In this document: one piece after another, positions 1 to 6,559 of the stretch
How the letters are laid out: each line of letters opens with the position of its first letter
How positions within the stretch are numbered: the first letter of the stretch is position 1
Translations under genes and position numbers: made by a program
The notes under the pieces: model-generated
What the model saw: only the letters and a program-made list of their open reading frames with translations
Told to the model about the DNA's origin: nothing
Databases searched by the model: none
Origin: Bacteroidales bacterium
GTDB lineage: Bacteria > Bacteroidota > Bacteroidia > Bacteroidales > VadinHA17
Direction: 5' to 3'
Assembly (NCBI GenBank): GCA_025454815.1
Contig: JALONR010000038.1
Location: forward strand, 1 to 32,183
Length of the DNA: 32,183 nucleotides

Positions 1-42
1 CCGTTCAGAGCCCGGCTACTGTTTTACCTGCCGGCCCGGCCA

Positions 43-1092
43 TCACACTCCGAAACAGGTTCCCATCTCCATCGCCTGGGTGACCATCGGGTCATCCCTT
101 TCTACAAGTTTGGTTTTCCCGCCCACCTCGGAGAGTTTCACTGACGCTATGGTGCCGTTGCGTTGCGCCACCATCCTGCCGAACTCGCGTCTGGCTATCA
201 GGTTGGCAGCGGCTGCGCCGAACCTTGAGGCCAGGACCCTGTCCATCGGAGAGGGTGATCCGCCTCTCTGTATATAACCAAGAACCGTCTCTCTTGTTTC
301 CAGGCCGGTCTCTTCTTCGATCCTCCTTGCGAGGTATCTTGCAGGGGAGTCTTCCCCTTCAGGTATCGCAATGCCTTCAGCCACAACAACTATGGAGTAT
401 GGCTTGTTGTTGTCAGCCCTTTTCCGGAGATAGTCCATCACCACCTTTTCATTGTGGGGGATTTCAGGAATGAGTATCACGTCCCCTCCGCCTGCCATTC
501 CGGAATAGAGAGCCAGCCAGCCTGCATTGTGGCCCATGATCTCAATAACCATGATTCTCTTGTGTGAGTTTGCCGTTGAGTGCAGCCTGTCAATGGCTTC
601 TGTTGCTATATTCACCGCCGAGTCGAACCCGAAGGTCATGTCAGTTCCCCAGATGTCATTGTCAATGGTTTTGGGAACGCCCACCACATTCAGCCCGGCC
701 TCTGACAACATGTTGGCGGTTTTCATCGTGCCGTTACCTCCTATGCATACCAGGCAGTCAAGACCCATTTGTTCATAATGTTCCCTGATCAGCAGCGGCT
801 TGCGTGTATCGTCCTTCTTTTTACCGCTCCCCTTGAAAGGCTTCTCGCGGGAAGTTCCCAAAATGGTTCCTCCCAGGGTCAGAATACCCGAGAGATCCAT
901 TTCGGTCAGCTCCCGGTATTCCTTGTTTATCAGTCCGGCATAGCCGTCACTGATCCCTATGACCTTCATCCCGTACTTGACAATGGCCGTCTTGCCAACA
1001 CCCCTGATGGCTGCGTTGATGCCCGGACAGTCGCCTCCCGCGGTCAGGATGCCAATAGTCTGAGGCCTGCTGTTTTTGTTGGATTTACCCAT
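43..1092 (-). CDS. pfkA: 6-phosphofructokinase, probably ATP-dependent
   Basis: Phosphorylates fructose 6-phosphate to fructose 1,6-bisphosphate in cytoplasmic glycolysis. The 349-residue protein has the family's GGDCPG loop (residues 19-24), a GGNGT nucleotide loop (118-122), PKTIDND with the catalytic Asp (140-146), an MGHNAGWLA segment (186 onward) and a C-terminal GYIQRGGSP substrate loop. The length fits the short bacterial class. The phosphoryl-donor positions are mixed. The residue matching E. coli Gly104 is Gly (121), typical of ATP enzymes, while the one matching Gly124 is Lys (141), typical of PPi enzymes. Some ATP-using actinobacterial enzymes have this same Gly/Lys pair, so ATP is the better guess. 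E. coli Asp103 is replaced by Asn120. The gene diverges from the CHAD gene, and a TAnnTTTG motif lies about 80 bases upstream. The family call is firm; the donor is an inference. Confidence 0.95.
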   Translation of the reverse strand: MGKSNKNSRPQTIGILTAGGDCPGINAAIRGVGKTAIVKYGMKVIGISDGYAGLINKEYRELTEMDLSGILTLGGTILGTSREKPFKGSGKKKDDTRKPLLIREHYEQMGLDCLVCIGGNGTMKTANMLSEAGLNVVGVPKTIDNDIWGTDMTFGFDSAVNIATEAIDRLHSTANSHKRIMVIEIMGHNAGWLALYSGMAGGGDVILIPEIPHNEKVVMDYLRKRADNNKPYSIVVVAEGIAIPEGEDSPARYLARRIEEETGLETRETVLGYIQRGGSPSPMDRVLASRFGAAAANLIARREFGRMVAQRNGTIASVKLSEVGGKTKLVERDDPMVTQAMEMGTCFGV

Positions 1093-1171
1093 GATGGTAG
1101 CTTTTAATTCCTATCAAATGTACTAAAAAGAGCCGGTTTCAGCCTACCTGCAGTTATTCGTTTTCAGCCTC

Positions 1172-1179
1172 CAAAGTTA
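1172..1179 (-). promoter_or_regulatory. Candidate -7 promoter element of the phosphofructokinase gene
   Basis: Read on the minus strand the bases are TAACTTTG, a full match to the Bacteroidota -7 consensus TAnnTTTG, about 80 bases upstream of the start codon. No clear TTTG is seen 19 bases further upstream (only GTTT nearby), so this is a motif-based guess. Confidence 0.4.
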
Positions 1180-1212
1180 ATCCGGCAAGAGAGATGAGAA
1201 ACAGGGAAATCA

Positions 1213-1226
1213 TTACATTTATGTAA
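1213..1226. promoter_or_regulatory. Inverted repeat in the pfkA/CHAD divergent region
   Basis: TTACAT-TT-ATGTAA, two 6-base arms separated by two bases, 27 bases before the CHAD start codon. The right arm overlaps a TAACTTTA sequence that is one base off the -7 consensus, so a protein bound here could block CHAD transcription. The size fits a dimeric regulator site. No regulator is identified. Confidence 0.35.
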
Positions 1227-1252
1227 CTTTAACAGGCACCAATATTACGTTT

Positions 1253-2128
1253 ATGGCTCCTAAAAACAGGTCAGAGACAAAGGATATAAAGGCAACCATC
1301 GCAGGTTACTTCTCGGAATCCCTCGGGCTGCTTGCCGCACAGCCGCTTCCGGATGATGAAGCCATTCATGATGTCAGGGTACTGATGAAGAAACATCGCG
1401 CCGTGGTAAAACTTGTCAGGCCTCTGCTCGATGAGGCTGTCTACAGCAGGGAGTACATTGCCGCAAGAGAGACCGGCCGCCTCCTTGCATCATGGCGGGA
1501 AGATGCAGTTCTGCGCAAGACAGTCAGGTCACTGAAAAAGGATAATCCTGAACTGTTCGTCAGACTCCGTGACAACGAGAAGATACAGAGCCTGTTGCGT
1601 AAACCTTATGCCACATGGGATGAAGCCGGGATAAGGGTGAAGACAGTAAGTGAGGTTTCTGACCGCCTCAGGAAAGCACAGTACAGGCTTCGCTTCATCC
1701 CGCTGCACGAACCTGACATGAAGCAGTTACTCGGGGAGCTGGAAGAGAGCCACAGGGTGGCTGCAGGGGCATACCTCGAATGCCGGAACAAACCCGGACA
1801 CCAGAGGCTTCATGAGTTCAGGAAAAAGGCGAAGACATTCATGTACCAGGCCGCCTTCTTCAGACACCTTGCCCCGGCCACGGTGAAACAGCTTGAGAAA
1901 AGACTTAACACCTTGACACAGAATCTCGGCAGATACAATGACCTTGCACAGATTTTGATCCTGACAGGGTACCGTTTCCGGGACGCAGGCAACACCGATG
2001 TCGATGATGAACTCGCAATTGTTATAAAAGACAGGCAGGATAAGTATCTGTTGAAAGTCTGGCCTCTGGCCTACAGGATTTTTGCCCCGGGAAGAAAACT
2101 GCAGGATATACTCGGGATTTCTTTCTAG
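1253..2128 (+). CDS. CHAD domain protein
   Basis: A 291-residue alpha-helical protein with two helical repeats of the CHAD type. The conserved His with basic partners appears as IHDVRVLMKKHR (H39, R42, K46) and again as LHEFRKKAK (H187 onward). CHAD domains are known to bind polyphosphate through this basic histidine surface and are often fused or adjacent to CYTH triphosphatases. Here the domain stands alone, with no CYTH domain in the window. No signal peptide is seen, so it is probably cytoplasmic and may associate with polyphosphate granules (inference). The ATG at 1253 has no evident Shine-Dalgarno sequence. Its TAG stop overlaps the stop of the convergent LuxR-type gene. Confidence 0.8.
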   Translation: MAPKNRSETKDIKATIAGYFSESLGLLAAQPLPDDEAIHDVRVLMKKHRAVVKLVRPLLDEAVYSREYIAARETGRLLASWREDAVLRKTVRSLKKDNPELFVRLRDNEKIQSLLRKPYATWDEAGIRVKTVSEVSDRLRKAQYRLRFIPLHEPDMKQLLGELEESHRVAAGAYLECRNKPGHQRLHEFRKKAKTFMYQAAFFRHLAPATVKQLEKRLNTLTQNLGRYNDLAQILILTGYRFRDAGNTDVDDELAIVIKDRQDKYLLKVWPLAYRIFAPGRKLQDILGISF

Positions 2129-3072
2129 TGCGATCCCGTTTTGTTGTTGTCATCAAGCCCACTGACCAGCGCCATAAGCTGCATCCTGTTCCTCACGTTG
2201 GTCTTCATGTAGATCCGGGAGGTATGGTCTTTAACTGTCTGCAGGCTTATGAAAAGCCTGTCAGCTATCTCCTGGTTACTGAGGCCGTTGCATATCTCCC
2301 TGATGATCTCAGCTTCCCTTGGGGAGATCTCATTGTTCCTGATAAAGTCTTCCATTCCGCGGGGCAGGGGCAACGGTTCAGCCTTTTTTACCGGTTTAAG
2401 GTCGGTTTTATAGCTCAGATAGAGGGAAATCATTGTTATCGCTGAGAAAAGGAGAAAGGTGAAGACCAGTGCCATCCAGGCAGAGTGCGGTATAAGGAGC
2501 AGGGCCAGTGTCTGAGCAGCTGCACCTCCCGGGATCAGCATGGCAAGAATGAACCGGTCACCTGAGCCAGGGGAGGAGGAATCTCCCTTCAGCATTACAA
2601 ATGAGGCAACCAGTGAATAGAGAAGAGCCGCAGCAACATAATAGTACCTGAACAAGGGAAGGGCATCATCGAATTCCATCTCTCTTATGGCAAGTCCGAG
2701 TGCCGCAATCACCCCAATGTTGACGATCAGAAACAGAGGCGTGAAGAACCTGCCCAGTCTCATCCCCGAAGCTTCAGCCGCAAACCTGATAAGCATCATC
2801 CACCCGAAGACAAGGAATGGCAGCCCAAGCAGGAGTGAAATGACTGAGATGGTTGAATAAAGTGCCGGGTCAAGCCTGTTCCCTGCCAGGGCCACGATGA
2901 TGAACTGCCCCCAGATCCCGTAAAATCCAAAGGCTGATATGAAGAGATTATGATAGAAAAGTGACCTGAGGAAGGGAAGCGGGTACTCTTCCAGCATCCT
3001 TGTCACCAGGAGAATGCTTCCGGCAGCCATCGCCGCAGAGAACACAAAAATGACCAGGCTTATGAGCTCCAT
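2125..3072 (-). CDS. Membrane-anchored LuxR-type transcriptional regulator
   Basis: A 315-residue protein in two parts. Residues 1 to about 220 hold roughly seven hydrophobic helices, starting with MELISLVIFVFSAAMAAGS. A short basic linker (KTDLKPVKKAE) leads to a C-terminal GerE/LuxR helix-turn-helix at about 250-303, with SPREAEII, GLSNQEIADRLFIS and QTVKDHTSRIYMKTNVRNR. There is no receiver domain, so activity is probably controlled through the membrane part rather than by phosphorelay (inference). The gene diverges from a small membrane-protein gene across an intergenic region with three copies of a 13-base element, which suggests that the regulator controls that gene and itself. Membrane-bound LuxR proteins are common in Bacteroidota. 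The ligand is unknown. Confidence 0.85.
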   Translation of the reverse strand: MELISLVIFVFSAAMAAGSILLVTRMLEEYPLPFLRSLFYHNLFISAFGFYGIWGQFIIVALAGNRLDPALYSTISVISLLLGLPFLVFGWMMLIRFAAEASGMRLGRFFTPLFLIVNIGVIAALGLAIREMEFDDALPLFRYYYVAAALLYSLVASFVMLKGDSSSPGSGDRFILAMLIPGGAAAQTLALLLIPHSAWMALVFTFLLFSAITMISLYLSYKTDLKPVKKAEPLPLPRGMEDFIRNNEISPREAEIIREICNGLSNQEIADRLFISLQTVKDHTSRIYMKTNVRNRMQLMALVSGLDDNNKTGSH

Positions 3073-3109
3073 TTACAGTTACTGATCTAATCTGTTGATA
3101 TACAGACCC

Positions 3110-3122
3110 TACTTAGGTAGTG
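3110..3122 (+). promoter_or_regulatory. Regulatory repeat copy 1 (TACTTAGGTAGTG)
   Basis: First of three related 13-base elements between the divergent LuxR-type and membrane-protein genes, 37 bases from the regulator's start. It sits in a near-palindrome, CTACTTAGGTAG. It lies exactly 20 bases (about two helical turns) from copy 2 in the same orientation, which suits cooperative binding on one face of the DNA. Confidence 0.6.
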
Positions 3123-3129
3123 GCAGTCA

Positions 3130-3142
3130 TACTTAAGTAGTG
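3130..3142 (+). promoter_or_regulatory. Regulatory repeat copy 2 (TACTTAAGTAGTG)
   Basis: Second copy, differing from copy 1 at one base. Its core TACTTAAGTA is a perfect 10-base palindrome, as expected for a dimeric helix-turn-helix regulator. Confidence 0.6.
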
Positions 3143-3153
3143 TTTTCAAAAAT

Positions 3154-3166
3154 CACTACTAAGGTA
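3154..3166 (-). promoter_or_regulatory. Regulatory repeat copy 3 (inverted)
   Basis: CACTACTAAGGTA on the plus strand, that is TACCTTAGTAGTG on the minus strand, two mismatches from copy 2. It ends 25 bases before a TAGATTTG -7 motif, so it covers the place where a -33 element would be. That is a classic position for a LuxR-family activator. Confidence 0.5.
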
Positions 3167-3191
3167 TGAATTCCATCATTAGCCTTAATAA

Positions 3192-3199
3192 TAGATTTG
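3192..3199 (+). promoter_or_regulatory. Candidate -7 element of the membrane-protein gene
   Basis: TAGATTTG matches TAnnTTTG fully, 54 bases upstream of the ATG at 3254. The expected -33 TTTG is absent, which would fit a promoter that depends on an activator bound at the three upstream repeats. Confidence 0.45.
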
Positions 3200-3253
3200 C
3201 TTCAACAAACGATTTTTTTCAGATCAGTATAAACAGTAAAAAGCAAAAAGAAA

Positions 3254-4033
3254 ATGGAAGCAAAAAGCATTTACAGGTACGTACCATCCTTCAGCGGCGC
3301 CTACGGGACCGGATGGAAGGCCATGGCAGACAATTTTCTCAGGTTACTTCTTGTGGTCCTGGTACTGGCAGTGATCACGACACCAATGATGGGTCCGCAG
3401 GCGAAGTTTGAATTCGATGCGAGTGACTTCAGAAACATCCCGTTTGATATGGACGACTTCTTCAAGTTCGGCGCATTCGGACTGGCCGCAGCATTCATGG
3501 GACTTATTGCCCTGCTTTATTATTTTCTGCTCCTGCCGGTCTTCAAGTTCGGTGCAAAGATGATGTTCGTTCAGGCTGCACGCCAGGTCACACCTGATTT
3601 CGACATGCTGATCAGCGGATTTCGCAGGAACTACCTTAATATAGTGCTTGCCAATCTCCTGCTGACCGCACTTATCGGAATCGGTATCGTATTCCTGCTC
3701 GTGCCGGGTATCATCCTTGCGTGCAGGCTGGCATTCACACCTTACCTGGTGATGGACAGAAACCTTGACCCCATCAAAGCGGCCGAGGAGAGCTGGAGGC
3801 TTACCCGCGGGCACGGATGGACAATTTTCCTCATGGGATTTATCAGTTTCTTCATCTACATCGCCGGGTTCATATGCTTCTTTATAGGTGTGCTGGTATC
3901 AGACATGTGGGTCAAGAGCTCTTTTGCAGCGCTATACCACTCAGTGCTGATTGAAAAGGGTCTCTGGCAGGTTGAGGCAGTACCCGCAGCCGACACAGAG
4001 GCACCCGGTGAAAGTGCCGCAACAGAAGCATAA
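3254..4033 (+). CDS. Polytopic membrane protein of unknown function
   Basis: A 259-residue protein with hydrophobic helices near residues 28-45, 74-98, 127-150 and 190-218. A conserved-looking segment, VPGIILACRLAF followed by MDRNLDPIKAAEESWRLTRGH, resembles the bacterial membrane-domain families around DUF975, YciC and the GDPD membrane domain. Those families have no settled function. The C-terminal tail is Ala/Glu-rich and probably disordered. The divergent membrane-anchored regulator and the repeats between the two genes suggest that this is its main target, possibly in envelope stress or membrane homeostasis (inference). A strong terminator follows the stop codon, so it is transcribed alone. 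The ATG at 3254 follows an A-rich stretch without a Shine-Dalgarno sequence. Confidence 0.75.
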   Translation: MEAKSIYRYVPSFSGAYGTGWKAMADNFLRLLLVVLVLAVITTPMMGPQAKFEFDASDFRNIPFDMDDFFKFGAFGLAAAFMGLIALLYYFLLLPVFKFGAKMMFVQAARQVTPDFDMLISGFRRNYLNIVLANLLLTALIGIGIVFLLVPGIILACRLAFTPYLVMDRNLDPIKAAEESWRLTRGHGWTIFLMGFISFFIYIAGFICFFIGVLVSDMWVKSSFAALYHSVLIEKGLWQVEAVPAADTEAPGESAATEA

Positions 4034-4073
4034 TAGAAGGGGTATCCATTTATTTGAACTTCATAACCTTCAG

Positions 4074-4112
4074 AGAGGGGACCGGCATCATATCGGTCTC
4101 CTCTTTTTCTTT
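4074..4112 (+). terminator. Rho-independent terminator after the membrane-protein gene
   Basis: AGAGGGGACCG (4074-4084) pairs with CGGTCTCCTCT (4094-4104) in an 11-base stem with one G-U pair and a 9-base loop, followed by TTTTTCTTT. On the minus strand no T-run follows, so it works in the plus direction only. Confidence 0.8.
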
Positions 4113-4212
4113 GCACTGCCCGGGCCGGGAACAGATTTTCCCAAATAATTCCAGGATGCCGGGTTCAGTCAATGATTCTGCTTTTTCCCGGTTGCCGGAC
4201 CCGGGTAGTCTG

Positions 4213-4530
4213 TTACAGTTTTGTCAGTTTCGCAAAGCGAAGCAGAAGTTTCTTCGTTCCTGCCGTTTTGAAGTCAATGAGAGCCGTTGTATTGGGTGAT
4301 TCTCCTTCGACGGAGACCACATAACCATGACTCTGTCCGCCAGCATGATTGCGACTGTGACCGGTGTCCCGGCCCTGGCCGGTAGCGGCGCCAATGCCAT
4401 TCCCCTGTCCCGTATCCCGGCCAGGGCCATGCCCGGTGCCGGCACCTTCCTTTACCTGCTCCCTTGCGTCGCGCAGCCTCACCATCCTTGCCGGGGGTTT
4501 GAAGTGCCGTGGCTGGTCAGTGACTTCCAG
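4213..4530 (-). pseudogene. Displaced C-terminal part of the UvrD/PcrA helicase (Tudor-like domain)
   Basis: This stretch reads in the frame one base off the helicase. From about 4530 the frame encodes LEVTDQPRHFKPPARMVRL, a Gly-rich linker with a degenerate GRDTG repeat, and then YVVSVEGESPNTTALIDF...GTKKLLLRFAKL. The last part matches the C-terminal Tudor-like domain of PcrA/UvrD, which in PcrA contacts RNA polymerase (family knowledge). The helicase frame ends at 4479 in 17 residues that do not look like the family. A single-base change near 4531-4540, where the minus strand reads ATTGGGGAGATAACC, would join both parts into about 765 residues, close to the usual length. An ATG at 4485 overlaps the helicase stop, so the fragment might still be translated as a separate 90-residue piece. 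An assembly or sequencing error is an equally possible cause. Confidence 0.75.
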
Positions 4531-6509
4531 GTTATCTCCCCAATAAACCTGCTTGGCGAGCTTCGCTCAAGCGTACCCCACTTGTACCTGTTGAGGGCAT
4601 AGCTCAGTGTCACCCGGCGGCATGCCCTCGTGATCGCCACATAAAAGAGGCGGCGCTCCTCCTCCAGCTCGCGCGGATTGAAGAGGTTCATGGCAGAAGG
4701 GAAGAGATTCTCTTCAAGGCCGACAATGTATACATACTTAAATTCCAGTCCTTTGGCCGAGTGGATGGTCATCAGCGTTACCTTGTCACGGTCTTCAGGC
4801 TTCTCCATGTCCTGATCGGTGAGCAATGATACCGACTGTAGCCAGGTTGCTATATCAGCCGGGTCACCGTTGGTGACGGCACCCTCCGTGAACTCCTTGA
4901 TACCGTTAAGCAGTTCCTGCACGTTCTCCAGCCTGTCTATCTCTTCAGGCACCTGCCCCTGCTTCAGCTCTGTGATGATGCCGCTGGCGGTGGCCATGCC
5001 GAAAGCTATATCATATGCGGTTGCTGTCTCAGCCACCGCCATTACCGGTAGCAACAGGTTAATGAAATGGCTGACTTTTGTCCGCAGGGCTGGAGCAAGG
5101 TACTTCGCGCTGAGATCAGGAGAGCTTATTATTGACCATATGCTCACATCAAGAGTCCTGGCCAGCTCCATCAGCTTCTGCACCGAGGTGTCGCCGATGC
5201 CTCTGCGGGGGTAATTTATGATTCGCCTCAATGCCTCCTCATCATCAGGATTGACAATCAGCCTGAGGTAGGCTATCAGGTCACGAATCTCCTTCCGCTC
5301 ATAGAATGACTGCCCGCCATAGATCTTGTAGGGGATGTTGCGCTTCCGGAGCATCTCCTCGAAAATACGTGACTGGGCATTGGTGCGGTAAAGTATGGCA
5401 AAATCCTTCCAGTCAAGCCGCTCACGCATCCTGGTGTCGAGGATGTCTGATGCGATGAGGATCCCCTCTTCGCTGTCAATGGTGGTCTGCACCACCCTGA
5501 TCTTCTCGCCCTCCTCATTCTTCGAGAAAATTGTTTTTCTTATCTGCCCGGCATTCTTCTCTATCACGCTGTTGGCAGCATTCACAATGGTCTGTGTTGA
5601 CCGGTAGTTCTGTTCGAGCTTGAAGAGCCTGTAATCGGGGTAGTCATTCCTGAAATTGAGAATGTTCTCAATCCGTGCCCCGCGGAATGAATAGATACTC
5701 TGGGCATCATCACCCACAACACACAGGTTCCTGTGATTCTCCGACAGCTTGTGAACAATGATATATTGAGAGTAATTGGTGTCCTGGTACTCGTCAACAA
5801 GGACATAGTCAAAACGGTTCCGGTATTCCTCCAGCACTGCAGGGAAATCACGGAAGAGGATATTGATGTTCAGCAGCAGGTCATCAAAATCCATCGCATT
5901 GGCCTTGAAACACCTGGCTGCATAGTGTTTGTATATGGTTGCAGTTTCGGGTATCCGCGATGCCTTGTCTGATTCGGTGATCTGCGGTACCGAACCGTAC
6001 TGCTGGGCGGTGATGAGGTTGTTCTTCGCGTGTGATATGCGTCCGGCTATTGATGCCGGCTTATATACCGAATCATCGAGGTTCATCTCCCTGATGATGG
6101 TCCGTATCAGGCTCCGTGTGTTGTCCGTGTCGTATATGGTAAAGTTGCTTTTGTATCCCAGGTGGTGTCCGTCATAGCGGAGGAACTTCGCGAATATTGA
6201 ATGGAAAGTGCCCATCCACAGGTAGCGTGACACATCCGGGCCTGCGATGCGGTTGATCCGTTCCTTCATCTCACCTGCTGCCTTGTTGGTGAAGGTCAGG
6301 GCCAGGATACGGTGAGCGGGAACACCCTGCTGCAACAGATGGGCTATCCGGTATGTCAGAACCCTGGTCTTTCCTGACCCCGCCCCCGCTATGACCAGGG
6401 CAGGACCATCCGTGTTGACAACGGCCTCCTGCTGCGCCCCGTTAAGCTCTTTCAGATAGTCGCGAAACATGAATGAGAATGCAGAATTTAATCCCCCAAA
6501 GAACGGCAT
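4479..6509 (-). CDS. uvrD: UvrD/PcrA-type superfamily 1 DNA helicase, C-terminally frameshifted
   Basis: ATP-driven 3'-5' helicase acting in nucleotide-excision and mismatch repair and in clearing stalled forks and transcription complexes. All core motifs are visible in the 676 residues: the Q motif LNGAQQEAV, Walker A AGAGSGKT (41-48), LTFTNKAAGEM (71-81), DEYQDT (239-244), GDDAQSIYSFRG (266-277), EQNYRST, TIHSAKGLEF and EEERRLFYVAITRA (616-629). The motor is therefore intact. The family-like sequence stops at SRFIGEI (about 659), and the last 17 residues are out of frame. The Tudor-like C-terminus continues in another frame downstream. The first ATG gives a 13-residue extension. The second ATG (6470, MFRDYLKELNG) matches the usual start of the family better and may be the true one. 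Confidence 0.9.
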   Translation of the reverse strand: MPFFGGLNSAFSFMFRDYLKELNGAQQEAVVNTDGPALVIAGAGSGKTRVLTYRIAHLLQQGVPAHRILALTFTNKAAGEMKERINRIAGPDVSRYLWMGTFHSIFAKFLRYDGHHLGYKSNFTIYDTDNTRSLIRTIIREMNLDDSVYKPASIAGRISHAKNNLITAQQYGSVPQITESDKASRIPETATIYKHYAARCFKANAMDFDDLLLNINILFRDFPAVLEEYRNRFDYVLVDEYQDTNYSQYIIVHKLSENHRNLCVVGDDAQSIYSFRGARIENILNFRNDYPDYRLFKLEQNYRSTQTIVNAANSVIEKNAGQIRKTIFSKNEEGEKIRVVQTTIDSEEGILIASDILDTRMRERLDWKDFAILYRTNAQSRIFEEMLRKRNIPYKIYGGQSFYERKEIRDLIAYLRLIVNPDDEEALRRIINYPRRGIGDTSVQKLMELARTLDVSIWSIISSPDLSAKYLAPALRTKVSHFINLLLPVMAVAETATAYDIAFGMATASGIITELKQGQVPEEIDRLENVQELLNGIKEFTEGAVTNGDPADIATWLQSVSLLTDQDMEKPEDRDKVTLMTIHSAKGLEFKYVYIVGLEENLFPSAMNLFNPRELEEERRLFYVAITRACRRVTLSYALNRYKWGTLERSSPSRFIGEITWKSLTSHGTSNPRQGW

Positions 6510-6516
6510 TTTTTAT

Positions 6517-6524
6517 TAGGTTTG
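6517..6524 (+). promoter_or_regulatory. Candidate -7 element of the PKD/T9SS protein gene
   Basis: TAGGTTTG, a full match to TAnnTTTG, 36 bases before the GTG start, which would give a leader of about 30 bases. No -33 TTTG at the expected distance. Confidence 0.4.
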
Positions 6525-6559
6525 CATATCATTTATGTGACTTAATCCGTTAATCAGGT

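Noticed and set aside
3166..3411. 81-residue plus-strand reading frame beginning in the divergent regulatory region
   Set aside because: It overlaps the membrane-protein gene in another frame, lacks family features, and its start lies in the regulatory repeats.
4213..4485. Independent 90-residue gene after the helicase
   Set aside because: Its C-terminal half is the Tudor-like domain of UvrD/PcrA and the frame extends upstream of the ATG with helicase-like sequence, so it is a displaced part of the helicase.
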